Counted from the stretch's first letter, positions 1 through 13,180 are shown. The stretch is 64,000 nucleotides of DNA from Campylorhamphus procurvoides (GCA_013396655.1 WBMV01007501.1:558001-622000); one strand, 5' to 3'. Translations and numbers: made by a program. Notes: generated by a model not told the origin, from the sequence alone.

Positions 1-99
1 GAGGAGTAAAGAGACAATTGGCCACAAACTAAAACAGGAAGTTCCATTTAAAAGCAAAGAACTGTTTTTTAATATGAATGTGCTTGAACACCAGAACAA

Positions 100-262
100 A
101 TGTTCAGAAAAGTTGCATGGTTTCCATTCTTGGAGATACAACTGACAGGACACAGCCCTGGACAACTTGTTCTGGCTGACCCTGCTTTGAGCAGGGCATT
201 GGACAAGATGACCTCCAGAGGTGTGTTCAACCTCAATGTCTGATTCTATTCCATGAAGTACA
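100..262 (+). mobile_element. CR1 LINE 3'-end fragment
   Basis: Reads like the 3' end of a CR1 subfamily: GGACACAGCCCTGGACAAC, then GACCCTGCTTTGAGCAGGG, GACCTCCAGAGG and a terminal TGATTCTATTCCATGAA, a decayed form of the CR1 3' octamer repeat. It is 5'-truncated, as nearly all CR1 copies are. The 11256-11366 copy shares the same block. The left boundary is approximate. Confidence 0.8.
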
Positions 263-1268
263 GAGCAGCAAATCAGGTTGTCTGAACTTGAGTAGAGTTA
301 GCAAGGTCACAATTAGCAGCTACTGAATACAAGAGTCTTACATAATTTGTATATCAATATATTCCATTGAAATGTGGAAACCAAGGAGTTGGGTGAAAAA
401 ATACCTACCTACCTGGAACCCCCCTTCAAAATTGTTCGGATACAGGTGTACTCAACCTGCAGAATCCCTCAGTAGCAGCATCCAGACATTGGATTTCTCT
501 AAACAAAATGTTGTAAGTAGCAGTAGCTAGAAAGGCAGAAGGACAGAAACTAGTACGTATGTAAAACATGGGGGATTTTTCATTCTCCACTGCTGTCCAC
601 TCTATTAAACTAACTAGTGCCACTGAGGTCCAGGCACTGGAACTCAGTTGTTTGTACTATCAAATGACTCCAATGTTTCCTGGATACTATTGGCCTGAGC
701 CACTTAATACTTTCCCAGAAACTCACAGGTATAGTTCAGGAATGAGTGGAGATTGGAGGGTGTTCCCTAAAGATGGCATGAACACAGCCATCCTCTCCTT
801 AAGAGTAAGAGCCCTTAGCAGTATGAGCACAAGTTGTTATTCCCTAGTAATTAGCCTTAGTGCCAAATGATGTTTAAGGAAACATCACTGACACCAACAT
901 GGCAACATCACAGAGCCACAAGTTCTCTTGGCAAAACCAAAACAGCTCTACTAACATAGTATATCTGCTGTATAAGGGTCCATTCCATCTTAAAAAGGAA
1001 GAAGACTTCCAGGATTCATTCTTTCTTCCCGAAAAATAAAAGCATGAGCTGGTTTCTCAGAAATCAGAGACTCAGAGGTGAGACAAAATTATTTCCTCCC
1101 CCCTGAACTCTATGTGTTTATTGGCAAAAGCCAGAGCAGCTGGAAAGGATTTCCTCTGCTGTTTCTTACCTGTCCTAAACTTTTAAATCACTTGGTTCTC
1201 TCAACAGTGGAAATGAGGAAAAGCAATGGGAAAGAGATGATTGGTTAAGCTTTTAATGACTATGGCAA

Positions 1269-1296
1269 TTTTATTTATTTAAATTAAATTAAATTT
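1269..1296. repeat. AT-rich TTTA/TTAAA simple repeat
   Basis: Short low-complexity run built from TTTATTTATTT followed by AAATTAAATTAAATTTT. It is partly palindromic and lies in otherwise anonymous intronic sequence. Confidence 0.6.
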
Positions 1297-2881
1297 TCAC
1301 TTTTAGGCATTTTAAGGATTCTGCTGGCTTTAGGACTGTCTCAGCTCTTATGAGAAAGTTATTTCAACATTTCCAAATACCGGAAATGAGAAGGAGAAAG
1401 AGAAGCGGTGTAAATGACTAGGATACTGTGTTTGAGGAAAACAACACGTTTCTTCAAGGAATGCTGTTTCTGTGAAGTCCTGTAAGAGACAATGTGTGAA
1501 AAAGAGCCCAAAGAGCAGTAATGTCAAGTCCAATTTTGGATTACTTCTGAAGGGTAACATGCTCCATATCACACTGCACAAGTCAGAAGAGCTGTCAAGA
1601 ATTTTTACACATATGCCTGACTCACAGGGACCATTAATTATAGTTGTTGGGTATGCCTGTGTCAGTTCACTTGCAATATTTGGGAACACCCTTAAAGTGT
1701 TCTGCAATCCCGACCTCTAAGCCAGTACGGCTTCTGAACCAATGTCAGGCCACATGGAAAAACTGCTGTTGGTCTCCTCCCACCTGCAAGTACAATTGGA
1801 TCACTAGCACAGGCTCCACTGGAACAGCTTTAATGCAAGAGCAATAAAAGATCTGAGAGAGAAAGGAAGACTGACAAAAATGTAATACTTCTAAAGTCAG
1901 TTACCAGGCTTTGGTCTTTACCTAAGCACAGTAATTAATGGAGTATCATTTCAGATTTGGGATAAACACCATGTGATAAGGGTAAATCACCTTCCTACAA
2001 CTCTGCAGACTGAACACCTTCTGTGAAGTAACTTCCCCAGCATGGGAAAGTTACGTGCTCATTGCTAGTCATGAGGATCCTGCTGTTACAGAGTGGCTGG
2101 GTACCAGCAGAGCCACTACAGGACTGTTGTAAGACAAGGAAACTACTCTGCTGTCACAAAAGTGGTCTATACAAAGATACTTCCTAATGGTTTGTTCTGT
2201 CAGGGTTCCTGAATGTTACACAGCTGTTAATAAGAAACATTGCCACTTCCCACTCCAAGTTTTGAGACTGACCACAGATATTTTCATCAAGCTTTAAAGC
2301 ACCACACTGACCACTGCAAAATGTTTACCTGAAGAGGTGATGAAAGAGGTTGGAAAGAACCACAATGCCAGGAGTTTAGAAAGGTCATGACTTACACCCA
2401 CACACATGCTGACAACAAGAACATTTGCAGAGGAGCATCTTCTGAGATGAGCCCTGACTTGCAGTTTTTTGAAATTGCCAGCCATTCAATGCACTCCCCA
2501 AGTTTGCAAAATCTTTCGCTGAACATTAACTAGAGAACAGAATCAATTCAAGTCTACCTTAGGAAGTCCAGAATGACTGGGTAAAATGGTTTTTACAGAG
2601 CAGAAGAGCAGATCAGCCTGCAGCTAACCAGGATCTTAACAAAGAAATGTTTCTTGCTAAGATTGACTTCTGCAAAGCAATCAAGCATTTTCTGAAAGAG
2701 AGACCTGCACTTTAATGTGCAGTATCAGGTAATCTCAGTTACATGAAACAGCCACTATGAAATGATTTTAAAAAGAGAGAGAAACTCGTATTTCAAATCC
2801 AGGAGGGGTTAATAGGAAATCTATGTTTTTAGATAAGAAATTCTACTTGTGTGATAAAGTAAAATACTGCTCCATATACAT

Positions 2882-3448
2882 TGTCATGGTTTAACCCCAG
2901 CTGGCAGCTCCGTACCACACAGCTTTGGGATGGCGAGGAGAATCAAGGAAGGAAAAAACCTCACAACTTGAGACAAGAACAGTTTAATAATTGAAACAAA
3001 GTAAGATATAATAATATTAATGATAATATAATATACTACTACTACTACTGATAATAACAATTGTAAGGGAAAAAAACAAAACCCAGGAGAAACAAGTGAT
3101 GCACAGCACAGCTGCTCACCAACCACTGACCCACGCCCAGCCTCAGTCGCAATCAGCCCCTCCTGGTCAAGTCCCACAGCTTATATACAGGGCATGATGT
3201 CTTATGGTATGGAATATCCCTTTAGCCCATTCAGGTCAGCTCTCCTGGCTATGCTCCCTTCCAGCTTCTGGTGCAGCTCCTCACAATCAGAGCATGAAAC
3301 ACTGAAAAGTTCTTGACTAGGTGTAAGCACAGCTTAGGAACAACCAAAACATCAGTGTGCTAACTTTATCCTCACACTGAATCCAAATCACAGCACTGTA
3401 CCAGCAGCTAAAAAGAAAATGAACTTCACCCCAGCCAAAACCAGGACA
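2882..3448 (-). mobile_element. Solo LTR of an avian endogenous retrovirus (copy 1)
   Basis: Complete LTR of about 567 bp. It starts TGTCATGGTTTAACCCC and ends AAACCAGGACA on the plus strand, with imperfect inverted ends. Transcription orientation appears to be minus: a TATA box GTATATAA lies at 3188-3181, and an ATTAAA polyadenylation signal follows about 200 nt downstream at 2988-2983. An A/T-rich microsatellite with (ACT)5 at 3035-3049 sits inside. It shares long blocks with the 27627-28211 copy, such as TCTTATGGTATGGAATATCC and CACAGCACTGTACCAGC. No clear target duplication (TACAT versus ACACT) and no adjacent gag/pol sequence are seen, so it is a solo LTR. The family is common in Neoaves; I recall it as ERVL-like but cannot confirm the class. 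Confidence 0.88.
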
Positions 3449-4933
3449 ACACTTACGTACCTGAGTGTGAACTCATGCAAAGTGTTACTCATAACTGAGG
3501 CATTCACGGTCTCATTCATATTTTATAACTTCAATTTCAATCAGCTGTTACTTACAAGTTACTTTCACACAGTTCTTGTTCTGTATTTGTTATAGGGCCT
3601 GCTTGGATGTTATGATAGTTGCACTTCAAAACATAAAGAGAGGAGTATAAAGCCATCAAATGACAAATGCAATGACATTTCAGGGTATTATATATTTTTT
3701 AATAAAAAAGCCTCAATATTTGTTAACATTAAAGCATTTTTATTGCAGAGTTCTAAGGCTGTTAAAAGCTAGAACAGCATTTGCTTGAGGGGGCTAAATT
3801 AGTGCTCTACCAGTTACATTTCTGTCTTCTAACACTGATACTACAATGAAAATAAAGCACATGAGTTATCTTCAGTGCCTTTCTTAAAACTCTTTCAGTC
3901 AGGTGATACCGTTATTTTTTACCCTTTATTAGTATTTTTGGATTGTGGTAAAAACCCACACAGTGGAAAGACAAATAAGTATAACTTTTCTGACCTTTCT
4001 TATCACCCTAGAAGAGGAATAAAGAATTTGCATCACCTCTAACTGCTACATTCTGTGCAGCAGTGGTGTGGCAGGAAGGCAGTAAGTACATAATTTCTCC
4101 TTCCATTAAGTTCTATTTCTACATAGTCTTAAATACTTACAGGAATTGGAAACATGATCAGTTGAGATAAAGATCTATGGTCCAAGTTCCTCTTATTCTA
4201 ACTTGGACTCACTGAAGATTTCTATGACTTCATCTGGTTCAACGGGTTACAGCACATGGGTTTGTATACGAGTTATATTCTTCACTACAAACCACTACAA
4301 GGTTTGAAAGCAATATGGCAAAACTAGCAAGAGATGCAGATTTTTAAGATACAGCATCAGACCTCTCATCACATTGTTGAGAGGCAATAGTCTATACAAT
4401 GTTTGATCACAGCTGTTCTATTTTACAAAGGAACTGGAGAGAGCCCTGGCTGTCCCCTTACCTGGAACCTGCTTGACTCCTGCCTTTATAGCTCTGTTAA
4501 ACTACTGCCTGACAGATGGCAAAGACAAAGCTCCCTTCTCCAGGTGTCAATTACTCTGAGCATTTCCAGAACATGACCACAGTACAGTTGCCTGACACAT
4601 GACTGGGGACTAATCAGAACAAAGATATGTGATCTCCCCACCAACCTGAATTGCACAGGATGGTCACAGCTACACACCAATATTTAAAACTAGAGAAGAA
4701 AATCTGCCTGGATACCCCTGGAGCAGCAAAGAACACATAGGATACTTCTTTACCGGTTGTAGGAGTTATAAAGAACTGCTAACAAAACTTGGTATGTTTG
4801 CAAAAATTGCAAGAGGACACAAGGGCATCCATGCCCACTTTGTTGAGGGCAAATGCAACCCACTTCTAAGTTAACCCACTTCCAATGTGGTTTGACAGCC
4901 AGATGACATACAAAGCTTATGGACACAAGGCAT

Positions 4934-4982
4934 GTTAGTGCAAAAGAATTAGAATTAGTTAATTAGAATTAGTTAGTGCAAA
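4934..4982. repeat. Short local tandem duplication
   Basis: The 11-mer GTTAGTGCAAA occurs at 4934-4944 and again at 4972-4982. Between them are overlapping copies of AGAATTAG/TTAGAATTAG. It looks like a recent replication-slippage duplication. Confidence 0.7.
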
Positions 4983-5830
4983 CTAATTTCTTGTCCATGT
5001 TTGGGCACTGCAGTTGTAATCAGATTCAGGGCTTCTCAATAACCTCCTGCAGAGGACAATTACATGAGTGGTCACTGTGGTTTATGTAAAACAAAAAAAG
5101 TTCAGTAGTCCAGCTATGATTTTGGTCCAAGGTCAAATTTGGCAACTTCACTTTTCTGCATGCAAGAAAGCCATTAAGTGTTGAAAAACAGAAAGCTGTG
5201 TATTTTTTTTGAATTCAGTCTAGAATTAGCAAGCCCTTGAATTCTTTGGGAAATCTGCTTAATCATGTTGACTCATTTTTGAGAGATAGTATCAAAAAAG
5301 CCTGCTTTCCACAGTCTCTCACTACCAATTAGAACTGTAGGTTTGTACAGGGGAGTTTTTCAGACCACAATTGTGTATACTACTCTTTTACTGTGGGTAA
5401 TTCATTGAGGTGCAGAATGGATCCAGCACATCAAAGCTTTTACTATACAAAAGTGTTAACAGCACTGCAGTTTACAGCGCTTTTTTCTCCCAGATGGATG
5501 ATCATATTGGTGTAACAGTTCCCAGTAATTCTTGCAAGTCAGCAATAGACTGCACAAGATTTAGTGGATGCTGTTTAGCTAGAGCTTGCTTACATAAAGA
5601 GTATGCAAATACTTGCTTACTACTAACGGATTCACTCAGATGGAATGTTAAAAAAAACATATTCTACTTTGACTTAAATTTTCAAGACTACTATGACTAA
5701 AAAGAGATAAAGTTTTCATCTTTTTCTGTAAGATGTCTTCTGACATCTGGCATTCCAGAGCAAGCAATAAATGCTCGGATACTGTAATTGTTATTTTACT
5801 GACAACTAACTAGCTCTCTAATAAAGGAGA

Positions 5831-5846
5831 AAAACAAACAAACAAA
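5831..5846. repeat. (CAAA)n simple repeat
   Basis: AAAACAAACAAACAAA, about four units. Confidence 0.7.
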
Positions 5847-6059
5847 GAGTCAGCCCTGAAGCACACCTGGTGAAAATAAACAGTCTGTCAGGGAAATGAA
5901 AGCCAGGCATCATTCATCAAATCCAACAAAATAAAAAGGCTCTGTGAGTTGTTCAGAAGTGGTGCCTCTGAAGGTCAGAACTGTATTGCAACAGTAGGGA
6001 TCTGTAAGTAAATACTGCAAGTTCTTCAAAGGTAACTTCCATCAGTGTTGACAGAAATA

Positions 6060-6373
6060 TCTCAATCTGTGGCTGTTCAGTCTGTAGAAGAGAAGGCTCT
6101 AAGGAGACCTTATTACTTTATAGTAAGGCCTGTTTTTTAACCTTAGAGAGGGTACATTCAGACTAGATATATAAAAATTTTTTATGATGAGGGTGGGGAA
6201 ACAGTGGAACTTGATGCACAGTGAGGCTGTAGATGACCTGTTCCCAAGAAACATTCAAGGCTGGACAGGGCTCTCAGCAACCTAATCTAGTTGAAGATGT
6301 CCCTGCCCATGGCCAGGGGTTTGGTCTGATGACCTTTAAAGGTCCCTTTCAAGCCAAGCTGTTCTATGAATCA
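6060..6373 (+). mobile_element. CR1 LINE 3'-end fragment
   Basis: About 314 bp matching the CR1 3' region in order: GGCTGTTCAGTCTGTAGAAG, AGAAGGCTCTAAGGAGACCT, GTGAGGCTGTAGATGACC, CTCAGCAACCTAATCTAG, TGTCCCTGCCCATGGCCAGG, GACCTTTAAAGGTCCC and terminal TTCTATGAATC. It encodes the last remnant of the reverse-transcriptase reading frame, with many disruptions. 5'-truncated. Confidence 0.93.
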
Positions 6374-9300
6374 AGCACCACGAATCTGGATCATGTCTGA
6401 AAACTGACACAGACTCACATGAGCATATATGTGCTCATTTAGGTTGCATTTTCTGGACATAAAAGTGTTTGTGTACTTAGTTTTGTGAGACAATCCATGA
6501 AAATCATTACTACACATAGAAACTGCATACACAACATATGCATAAGAAATAAAACTTACTGGTATTTATTTTGTGTAGAAGGAATGGTAGTATATTTTTA
6601 GTTTGAAAACATAATTTTTAAATAAAGCGATATGAGAAGAAAATGAAAACTTTCATAAAAGTATACCCTTGATTCACCTTGATTGAGCAGCCCCTCTAAA
6701 CAGACATTCCCTGTACAGACAGAAATGTGCAATGCAGCCAACAGAGAGACTTGCAAAAATGAGATATTGCATATATTCCTAACAAAGGAGACCAAATAGA
6801 TGTTTTGGTACACACATACACAGCACAGGTGTCGATGACTATGATTATAGCCACTTGATACCTTTCATAATCATCAAGTGCTGCTGAACCACAACCACCG
6901 AGGCTGAAAATTTCCATGTCAATTATTTTGCATCAGACTGATTTTTTAGGCTTCATTGTTGTTGCCAAAATTTCAGTGTTTTTCAATACAAGGTCAGAGT
7001 AAACACTTGCATTTCAGTTAAAAGAATTAAACAACTGTTGGGAAGAAGAAAAATACCCCACAGGTTCTAGCTGGAAGCCAAAACTTGATAGTAAGCCTTT
7101 GTGCCAATGTGTTCTCTTCATGAAGATCAACCTAAATTTGTTCGTGTTAGAATCTTTAAAGCATTTCAGTCTGCAACCACTCAACAGACCTATTCAAAGA
7201 GTCTCTTCAAGAGATTGTGCATGCTCCAGCTCCAGGCTATGGGACAGGGTAGTGCCAGGTAGTGCTTTCATGGAGATGAATACAATGAGAGAACTGTACC
7301 TACTGTACTTCTAAAAGTTTCCTCTACTGAAGGACAAGAAATCTGAGAACAGAAGAAAAAAGAGACTAAGACTAGGACAAGAAAATGCTGGAAAGTCCCA
7401 CTTTGGTATGACCAAAACAGACCTTGAATTTTCAGTACTTTGCAGGGACATTAGTCAGAAATAGAAGACCTGAAACAGAAGACTAGCAAGACTTCCTCAA
7501 TTGTCAGACATGTGCTGTCAAATTCACTGGCAAAATGAAGCTCATTGTCCTCCAGGAAGATTAGAAACCATCACATACATCTGTAATCACTGTAAGCAGT
7601 CAGGGACAGCTCCACTGAATTCAGCTCTGCTGATGAGCAATGTGGAAATCAATGCAGTTCAGCACTGTGAGTTGCAGTTGCAGTCTGCAGGTGCATATGC
7701 ACTGAAGAATGTGATACGGCTTCACTGCAATATCACGGACCATTCCCTCTTAAGGCTCCACCTCGCCCACAGCCCAGAAGACTGCTCATGAATGCTCCTT
7801 CAGCTAGCCTGAGAGCTGTGCTCAGGCAAACCTGTGCCATGCTGCAACAGTGCAGATCTATAAATTATGAAAGTATTGATAAAGATGCAGGAAAAGAAGA
7901 TTCAGATGATCCAGTTTCTCTCTGAACCATTCATGTAGTAATTTAAGAATTAGACTTTAAAAGAAAAATTTAAAAAGTCTTGTAGAGTTTTATGGCAAAC
8001 GTATTCTTCTGACCTAAGTAGATAACTGTTTCTGCTTTTTTTACAGAAAATTCATGCTCCAAAGTAAAATCTCTTGCAACCTTACAGTCATCAAACTACT
8101 TTTCTGAATGGACATCAGAGAACACCTGAACTTCACAATCTGAATCCCTCAAGATGGAGCTGAATCCCTCTAACCCTGAGATTAGGTAGTCTTTTTAAAC
8201 CCAAAGAAGCTGTAAACCCAGAAAAAAAGAAGCAACAGCATTTGCAAAAGTAGAATATAATCTTGCCTAAAAATGGGACAAACAGCCAGTGTGAACACTG
8301 CTTTCTGTCAGATTGATTTCATGTCTGCACTTTCCAGCTCTAAGTCGTATCCAAGCAGTACAGATCAGCAAGCCTTCTGGAACACTGTGTGTAGCGTATG
8401 GAGGCCAAACATAGTTCCATAGCTGAAGTTCTTCTACTGAGACGATGCAGGCTACATCAGTTGATGGCCACACATTTCTGAATCAGAAAAAATACTTGAA
8501 CGGTTATGTTTTTGGAAGAAATGGTCTTCAATAGTTATTATCATTTAGTTCTGGTACCTATCCCAGCAAAAGAGCATCACATGCAGCTTCAGCAGCAAAT
8601 TTTTATCCGCTCTAGAAAGAAAGAGTACATAGACATGGAAAACCTATGATATTAACAGGCTATGTGGAGAATCCTGTGCAGAAATGATGCCCAAGAAGAG
8701 AATTAAAGGAATGGCAAGTATGTGAGCATGCATCAGCATCCCCCTGGGCTTGTGCGAAATGTGTAATAGATTGTTTACAGACATCATCTTTGCATATGTC
8801 ACATTTGGTACATCTGCAAAATTCAAGTCACAAAGGAATTCAAAGAAAACACAGAGAAGGACTTTATATCTCAGAGCTGGATTTTCCATACTACATGTGT
8901 CTAGCCTGGCATGCTCTCTGGTCAAACATGGGAAAATATAATAGATTCAAACCCTAGAAGAGCTGTTCGGAAAATCCACATTATACCTATAAAATACTAA
9001 CCGGTTTCACCACATAGTTTCCTAAGTACAAGTACTTACTCCATACATGATGCTTACAACAGGGGTAATCTAGTAGCATGCAGGATTGCTCACAGTGGGA
9101 AGGTAGGAATGCCTCTATATCAAAAGTATTATCCTAGACCTATTCTGACATACTGATTGAATAAGTAGGAAAAAATACCTGTAGAGCACCAGAAATACAA
9201 CTTGGTAATCGGCAGATCATCTTACCTGTAGTTTTGCTAATTAGTTTCTCCTCCTACGTAGCATACCTAATTCAAGGCCTGTAGCTTCTGAGGGGTATTT

Positions 9301-9600
9301 GCTTCTCAGCAGCAGAAAAATAAAGCCACAAATACAAATGTCCTCCCTACCCAAATTCACACAATTTGAGTAGACTGCACCAGGATCTAGAGACTGCAGC
9401 CACTCCTGCTAAGGCACCACTGTGACCATGCAGCCTGGGTCCTGCGTGCACACATGCCTACCATGTATTTTTCCATCCACCTTTCTCACCTTTTGAAAAC
9501 TCGATTTTGTCAGTCTGCCCTTTTTCCTAGTAAACGCTTCTACTGCTGAATGACCTGCAAAGCCAGGATTCATTTTCTGATTACTGAATCACTCGAGCTT
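6374..9600. other. Anonymous intronic sequence, 3.2 kb
   Basis: No gene, recognised repeat family or strong regulatory motif seen. All open frames are under 100 codons and show no recognised domain. Confidence 0.55.
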
Positions 9601-10110
9601 CCAATTTCAGCTTTTGAACGCACGCTGTTGTCCTGCTAAGTCCCTATATCCAGTTATCAAGTCACCTATCAACCTTCCTTTCAGCAGCTTCATCTCCTGT
9701 AACATGACAACACAAGGCTCACCCTCCAGGCTCGGGAAAAAGCTGTGTTCTGTACCCTTCCATCTACTTCTACGCTATTCTTAGAATTAAAACACCAGAA
9801 CTGGACACAGTACCCTGGTAGACTTAAGCAGCCTGACCTGTGTATGTTACAACAATCCCTGCTATTCAATACAACTTTCATAACAAGAGATTACATTAGT
9901 CCCATTAGCTTTTCATTTAGAGTACATGTAACGTGGCTACCTACACTAACTCCCAACTAATCTTCTTCCCTGACAGCCTGCTTTCCCAAGGGAGAAGAGG
10001 CCACAGCTGTGGGATGAAGGGGTTTCTCATATACTGCACTACATTTGGCTACAATAACACAAATTTTCTCAGAACAATTTAGTTGGATTACTTATATCAC
10101 ACCTGTACCA
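9601..10110 (-). mobile_element. Ancient CR1/L3-like LINE fragment (diverged)
   Basis: The plus strand resembles the reverse complement of old amniote CR1/L3 LINEs. The key block is ACCAGAACTGGACACAGTAC at 9801-9820, followed by TTACAACAATCCCTGCTATT and CCCATTAGCTTTTCATTTAG in the expected order. The spacing fits the region encoding the end of the reverse transcriptase. It is highly diverged and its boundaries are soft. Confidence 0.5.
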
Positions 10111-10808
10111 TTAACCCATCCTGCTGATTGTTTTTTCCACGTCAACTGTTGCACTTAGGCAACCAACACAGGAAGGCTGAAAGATGCCGCACAACCAGCT
10201 AAACCAGGGGACACCAATAAAGGCTCTTTTCATTAGTGCCTCCCTACTGTGTATGGGCATCTGTCAATGAACCAGCATGATTCCAGCACACAGCATAAGG
10301 AATTAAAAGGCACATGTTTAATTAAGATGTCACGGGATCCTAAGCTGTATGCTTTTGGGGCCAAAAAAAAGGTACTATATTCCACATGATAGCTGTTAAA
10401 AACTAAACTTGCACCCTTGCCAATGGGAAAGAAAAAAAAGGAAAGAAAAAAGTACCAGGTTAGTTTGATAGGCTGAGTATCAAGATAATGGGTATTACCT
10501 ATACAGTGCAATTCTTTGTTTACAGAGACCCAAACTAACTGTTCCATTCATTTAGTAGAATTGGGAAGAGGCTAAACAGGTCTGCAGCTTTTTGTGCTGA
10601 GAGCAATAAAAAATCCCAAACCATCTTTTATTAACAGAAAGAAGCTTTCTCCATGAGATAGACTTGGAAGGAGCTAGTATGATACGGGTCTGATAATGGC
10701 TTAATGTGACATAAGAAAGGACTGTACACATCTGTGAATGGTAAATTCAGCAGTAGATTAGCCTAGGATAATGGTTACAGGTGACATTCATCAAAATCAA
10801 GCTGTCTT

Positions 10809-11198
10809 TTGTTTGTTTTTGAGAAGCCAATATATGACAAGCTTCATCTATATGCATATAGCATCCATAATCAAATGGACACAAGCAATTTTGCATGGCA
10901 ATTCAACCAGTGCTTGACAGTGGATTGGATTGCAGTACTTCATAGCTTTGATATGCTCATAACAGATTGTCACATTCCTGGCGTTTCTCCAGACAGTGTT
11001 TATACTGTTTATAAACAGCAACAAAATATTAGAACATGTAACAAACATTTCCTTACAGGCCATTTGGGATTATTCCACGTTTGGCACTGTTATTTGAATA
11101 ACCTTATTAATCCACCTTCAGGTTGTGAGCTGTTATATTTAGATCAAAAACACGTATTGCAAGATAAAATATACATAGCCTATGCAAATAAACATTAA
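10809..11198 (+). other. Unexplained 129-codon open frame in AT-rich DNA
   Basis: An ATG-to-stop frame of 129 codons, MFVFEKPIYDKLHLY...AYANKH, ending at TAA 11196-11198. An AATAAA hexamer (11186-11191) overlaps the final codons. No homologous family, signal peptide or domain is recognisable. The composition is ordinary for the intron (AT-rich, with many Ile, Tyr, Asn and His). It may be chance, a decayed retrosequence, or a conserved noncoding element that happens to lack stops; I do not call it a gene. Confidence 0.2.
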
Positions 11199-11255
11199 AA
11201 AGTGTAAATTCAAAATTACAGTCAAGGAAAACCTTGACTAAATAGAACAACTATG

Positions 11256-11366
11256 CCAACATTCAAAACCCAACTGGACACAGTCCTGGACAATCTGTTC
11301 CAGCTGATCCCGCTCGAGCAGGGTGGTTGGACTAGCTGGTTTCAAAAGGACCCCTCCAACGAAAAT
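11256..11366 (+). mobile_element. CR1 LINE 3'-end fragment
   Basis: Contains ATTCAAAACCCAACTGGACA, CAGTCCTGGACAATCTG, GCTCGAGCAGGGTGGTTGGAC and CCCCTCCAACGAAAAT, the 3' end of the same CR1 subfamily as the 100-262 fragment. The terminal ATTCTATGA repeats are lost. Confidence 0.78.
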
Positions 11367-13180
11367 ACATCCAGGATCTGGTGATTTTGACCTCCAAACA
11401 GGTAAGTCATCTCAATTCTGCAATTCCTTGCATCCAACAGAACCTGCAGAGAGTGACTGGTAAGTTTACTGACAAGTAAACTTGTTTGGGGGAATCCAAC
11501 ACTTCCCTCTAATCACAGCACAATGTCACCAGGCCCTGTGCAATGCAGGTGCCATGTCAGTACAGCTGACAGGACTGGGATTGCATTGACAGCTTGTCTC
11601 AAACACATGGCACACTGACAAAAGGTACACATTTCCTCAAGGGTATCACTGTTTGGCATTTCACAAAACAGAACAAAACCTCAAATTTCCCATGAGGAAG
11701 ATTTGGGTTTTTTAGTCAAGTTATCAAGAAGCAACACTTTTGTCTGTGGAACTTGGAGGCTTCTCTTACCAACCCGGTAGGCAGGAATTCCTCATGCTTT
11801 AAGCAGAGGTACTGGGGCGCAGGGTGAGGTCAGTGCAGCCTGATGGGCTGCAGGCTCTTGAGATTCTCAAAACTTCTGTGGGACAGCTCGTGTTCTGACA
11901 TGATTTTTGGATTCCTTTTTTTTTTAATTCATTTGGCTTTCTTTGGTTGGGGTTGTTTTTCATCCTTTTTTGTAAGGCTAAAAGACTACAGAAAGACTGG
12001 AATCCACAGCAGACTGCGGCCACTGAAGAAAAGAGCACCTGATTTTCCGCAGCAACACAGTCATCAAATATAGCATTCCCATATTGGATTATGCTCAATA
12101 GTAGCTGTAGTTAATAATAAGTCATCAGAACAGAAGTTCTCCAAGTTTTACCTGAGGCCAACCACTTAGTGTTGATTGCTGCCTAACAAGAGTTTGCCTC
12201 TAGTAAGTTCTTTGGGGCTTAGTAACATACCTTAATGAAATCTCTGGGGAGGAAAGACTGCATGCATTTTGTCGTGCTTTTTCTTAAGAAGTCATGTCTT
12301 TAGTGCACCTTGTTAAAACAGTTCATGGATTAATCCACATGTCCATGTTTCAGACCAAAATTGCTTATTAAGAACCTCGGGTTTTTGCATCTCTAGGCTC
12401 CCATTTCTAAGTGTCAGGTTTTGGTTTACAGATAATAAAATCAATTAAAAGATAGAGGTTTCTCACAGTTGATTCCTCTGTTTGAGAAGCAAGCATTCAT
12501 CTGGATGCACACAGAAGGACAGCAAGCTTTCTCCTGCATCAGTTCAGTGTTGGTCACCACTAGGATCTGAGGAATCAGGTAAACACTTCCCAGGGCGCAC
12601 AGATCCTTGCTCTGTGAAGGGATGAAAATCAATTCCTGACTGCAGTAAGACCTTGAACAGAATCCAGCCTTTTTGTTTTGTTTTGTTTTAGTTGGTTGGG
12701 TATCTTTTGTTTCAAGAGCTCCTTCCAGTGAATTCACAGGAAAATGCTGGAGCTGGGTCCTCGTATCTTTGCTGAACAAGCCAGGTATTTCCCTCTACTG
12801 TGCATTCTACAGAGAGGACAAAGCTCTGTGTCAAGTACACTACACTGGACCCTATCAAGCTTTCAACCTGTTCAATTAACTATATCAAATCAAACAATTT
12901 CTACTGGGGCACCAGGAGGTACTTCATTTTTAGTGAAGGCTATTCCCTTGGCAAACCCTGAGTAGCAGAGGGCAGCTACTTTAGCACTCGAGCAGTTAAA
13001 AAAAAACGCAAACCAACAAAACAGCAACTTTGGATTTTATTTTTGTTGTGATATGGGGAAGGTAGAGAAGGGAGAAATCCTTTCTCCCCCAGTCTCTTTG
13101 CTCTACAAAAGGCTCAGCTGGCTATTTCCACAGACAGAATCATTTTCAAAGAGGGACGTGACAAACGAGGCGCTGACAGG
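11367..13180. other. Anonymous intronic sequence between a CR1 and the CpG island
   Basis: No gene recognised. It contains a TTTTG pentanucleotide run at 12671-12690 and a T-tract near 11918-11930. The open frames (up to 112 codons) show no domain. Confidence 0.5.
12671..12690. repeat. (TTTTG)3 TTTTA pentanucleotide run
   Basis: Four consecutive pentanucleotide units on the plus strand; in SAMD12 transcript sense this reads TAAAA followed by three CAAAA units. The length is unremarkable. Confidence 0.75.

Larger units (their letters stand above)
3449..6059. other. Anonymous intronic sequence, 2.6 kb
   Basis: AT-rich with no recognised gene. The only local structures are a small tandem duplication at 4934-4982 and a (CAAA)n run at 5831-5846. 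The 96-codon open frame at 5410-5700 has no recognisable motif. Confidence 0.6.
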
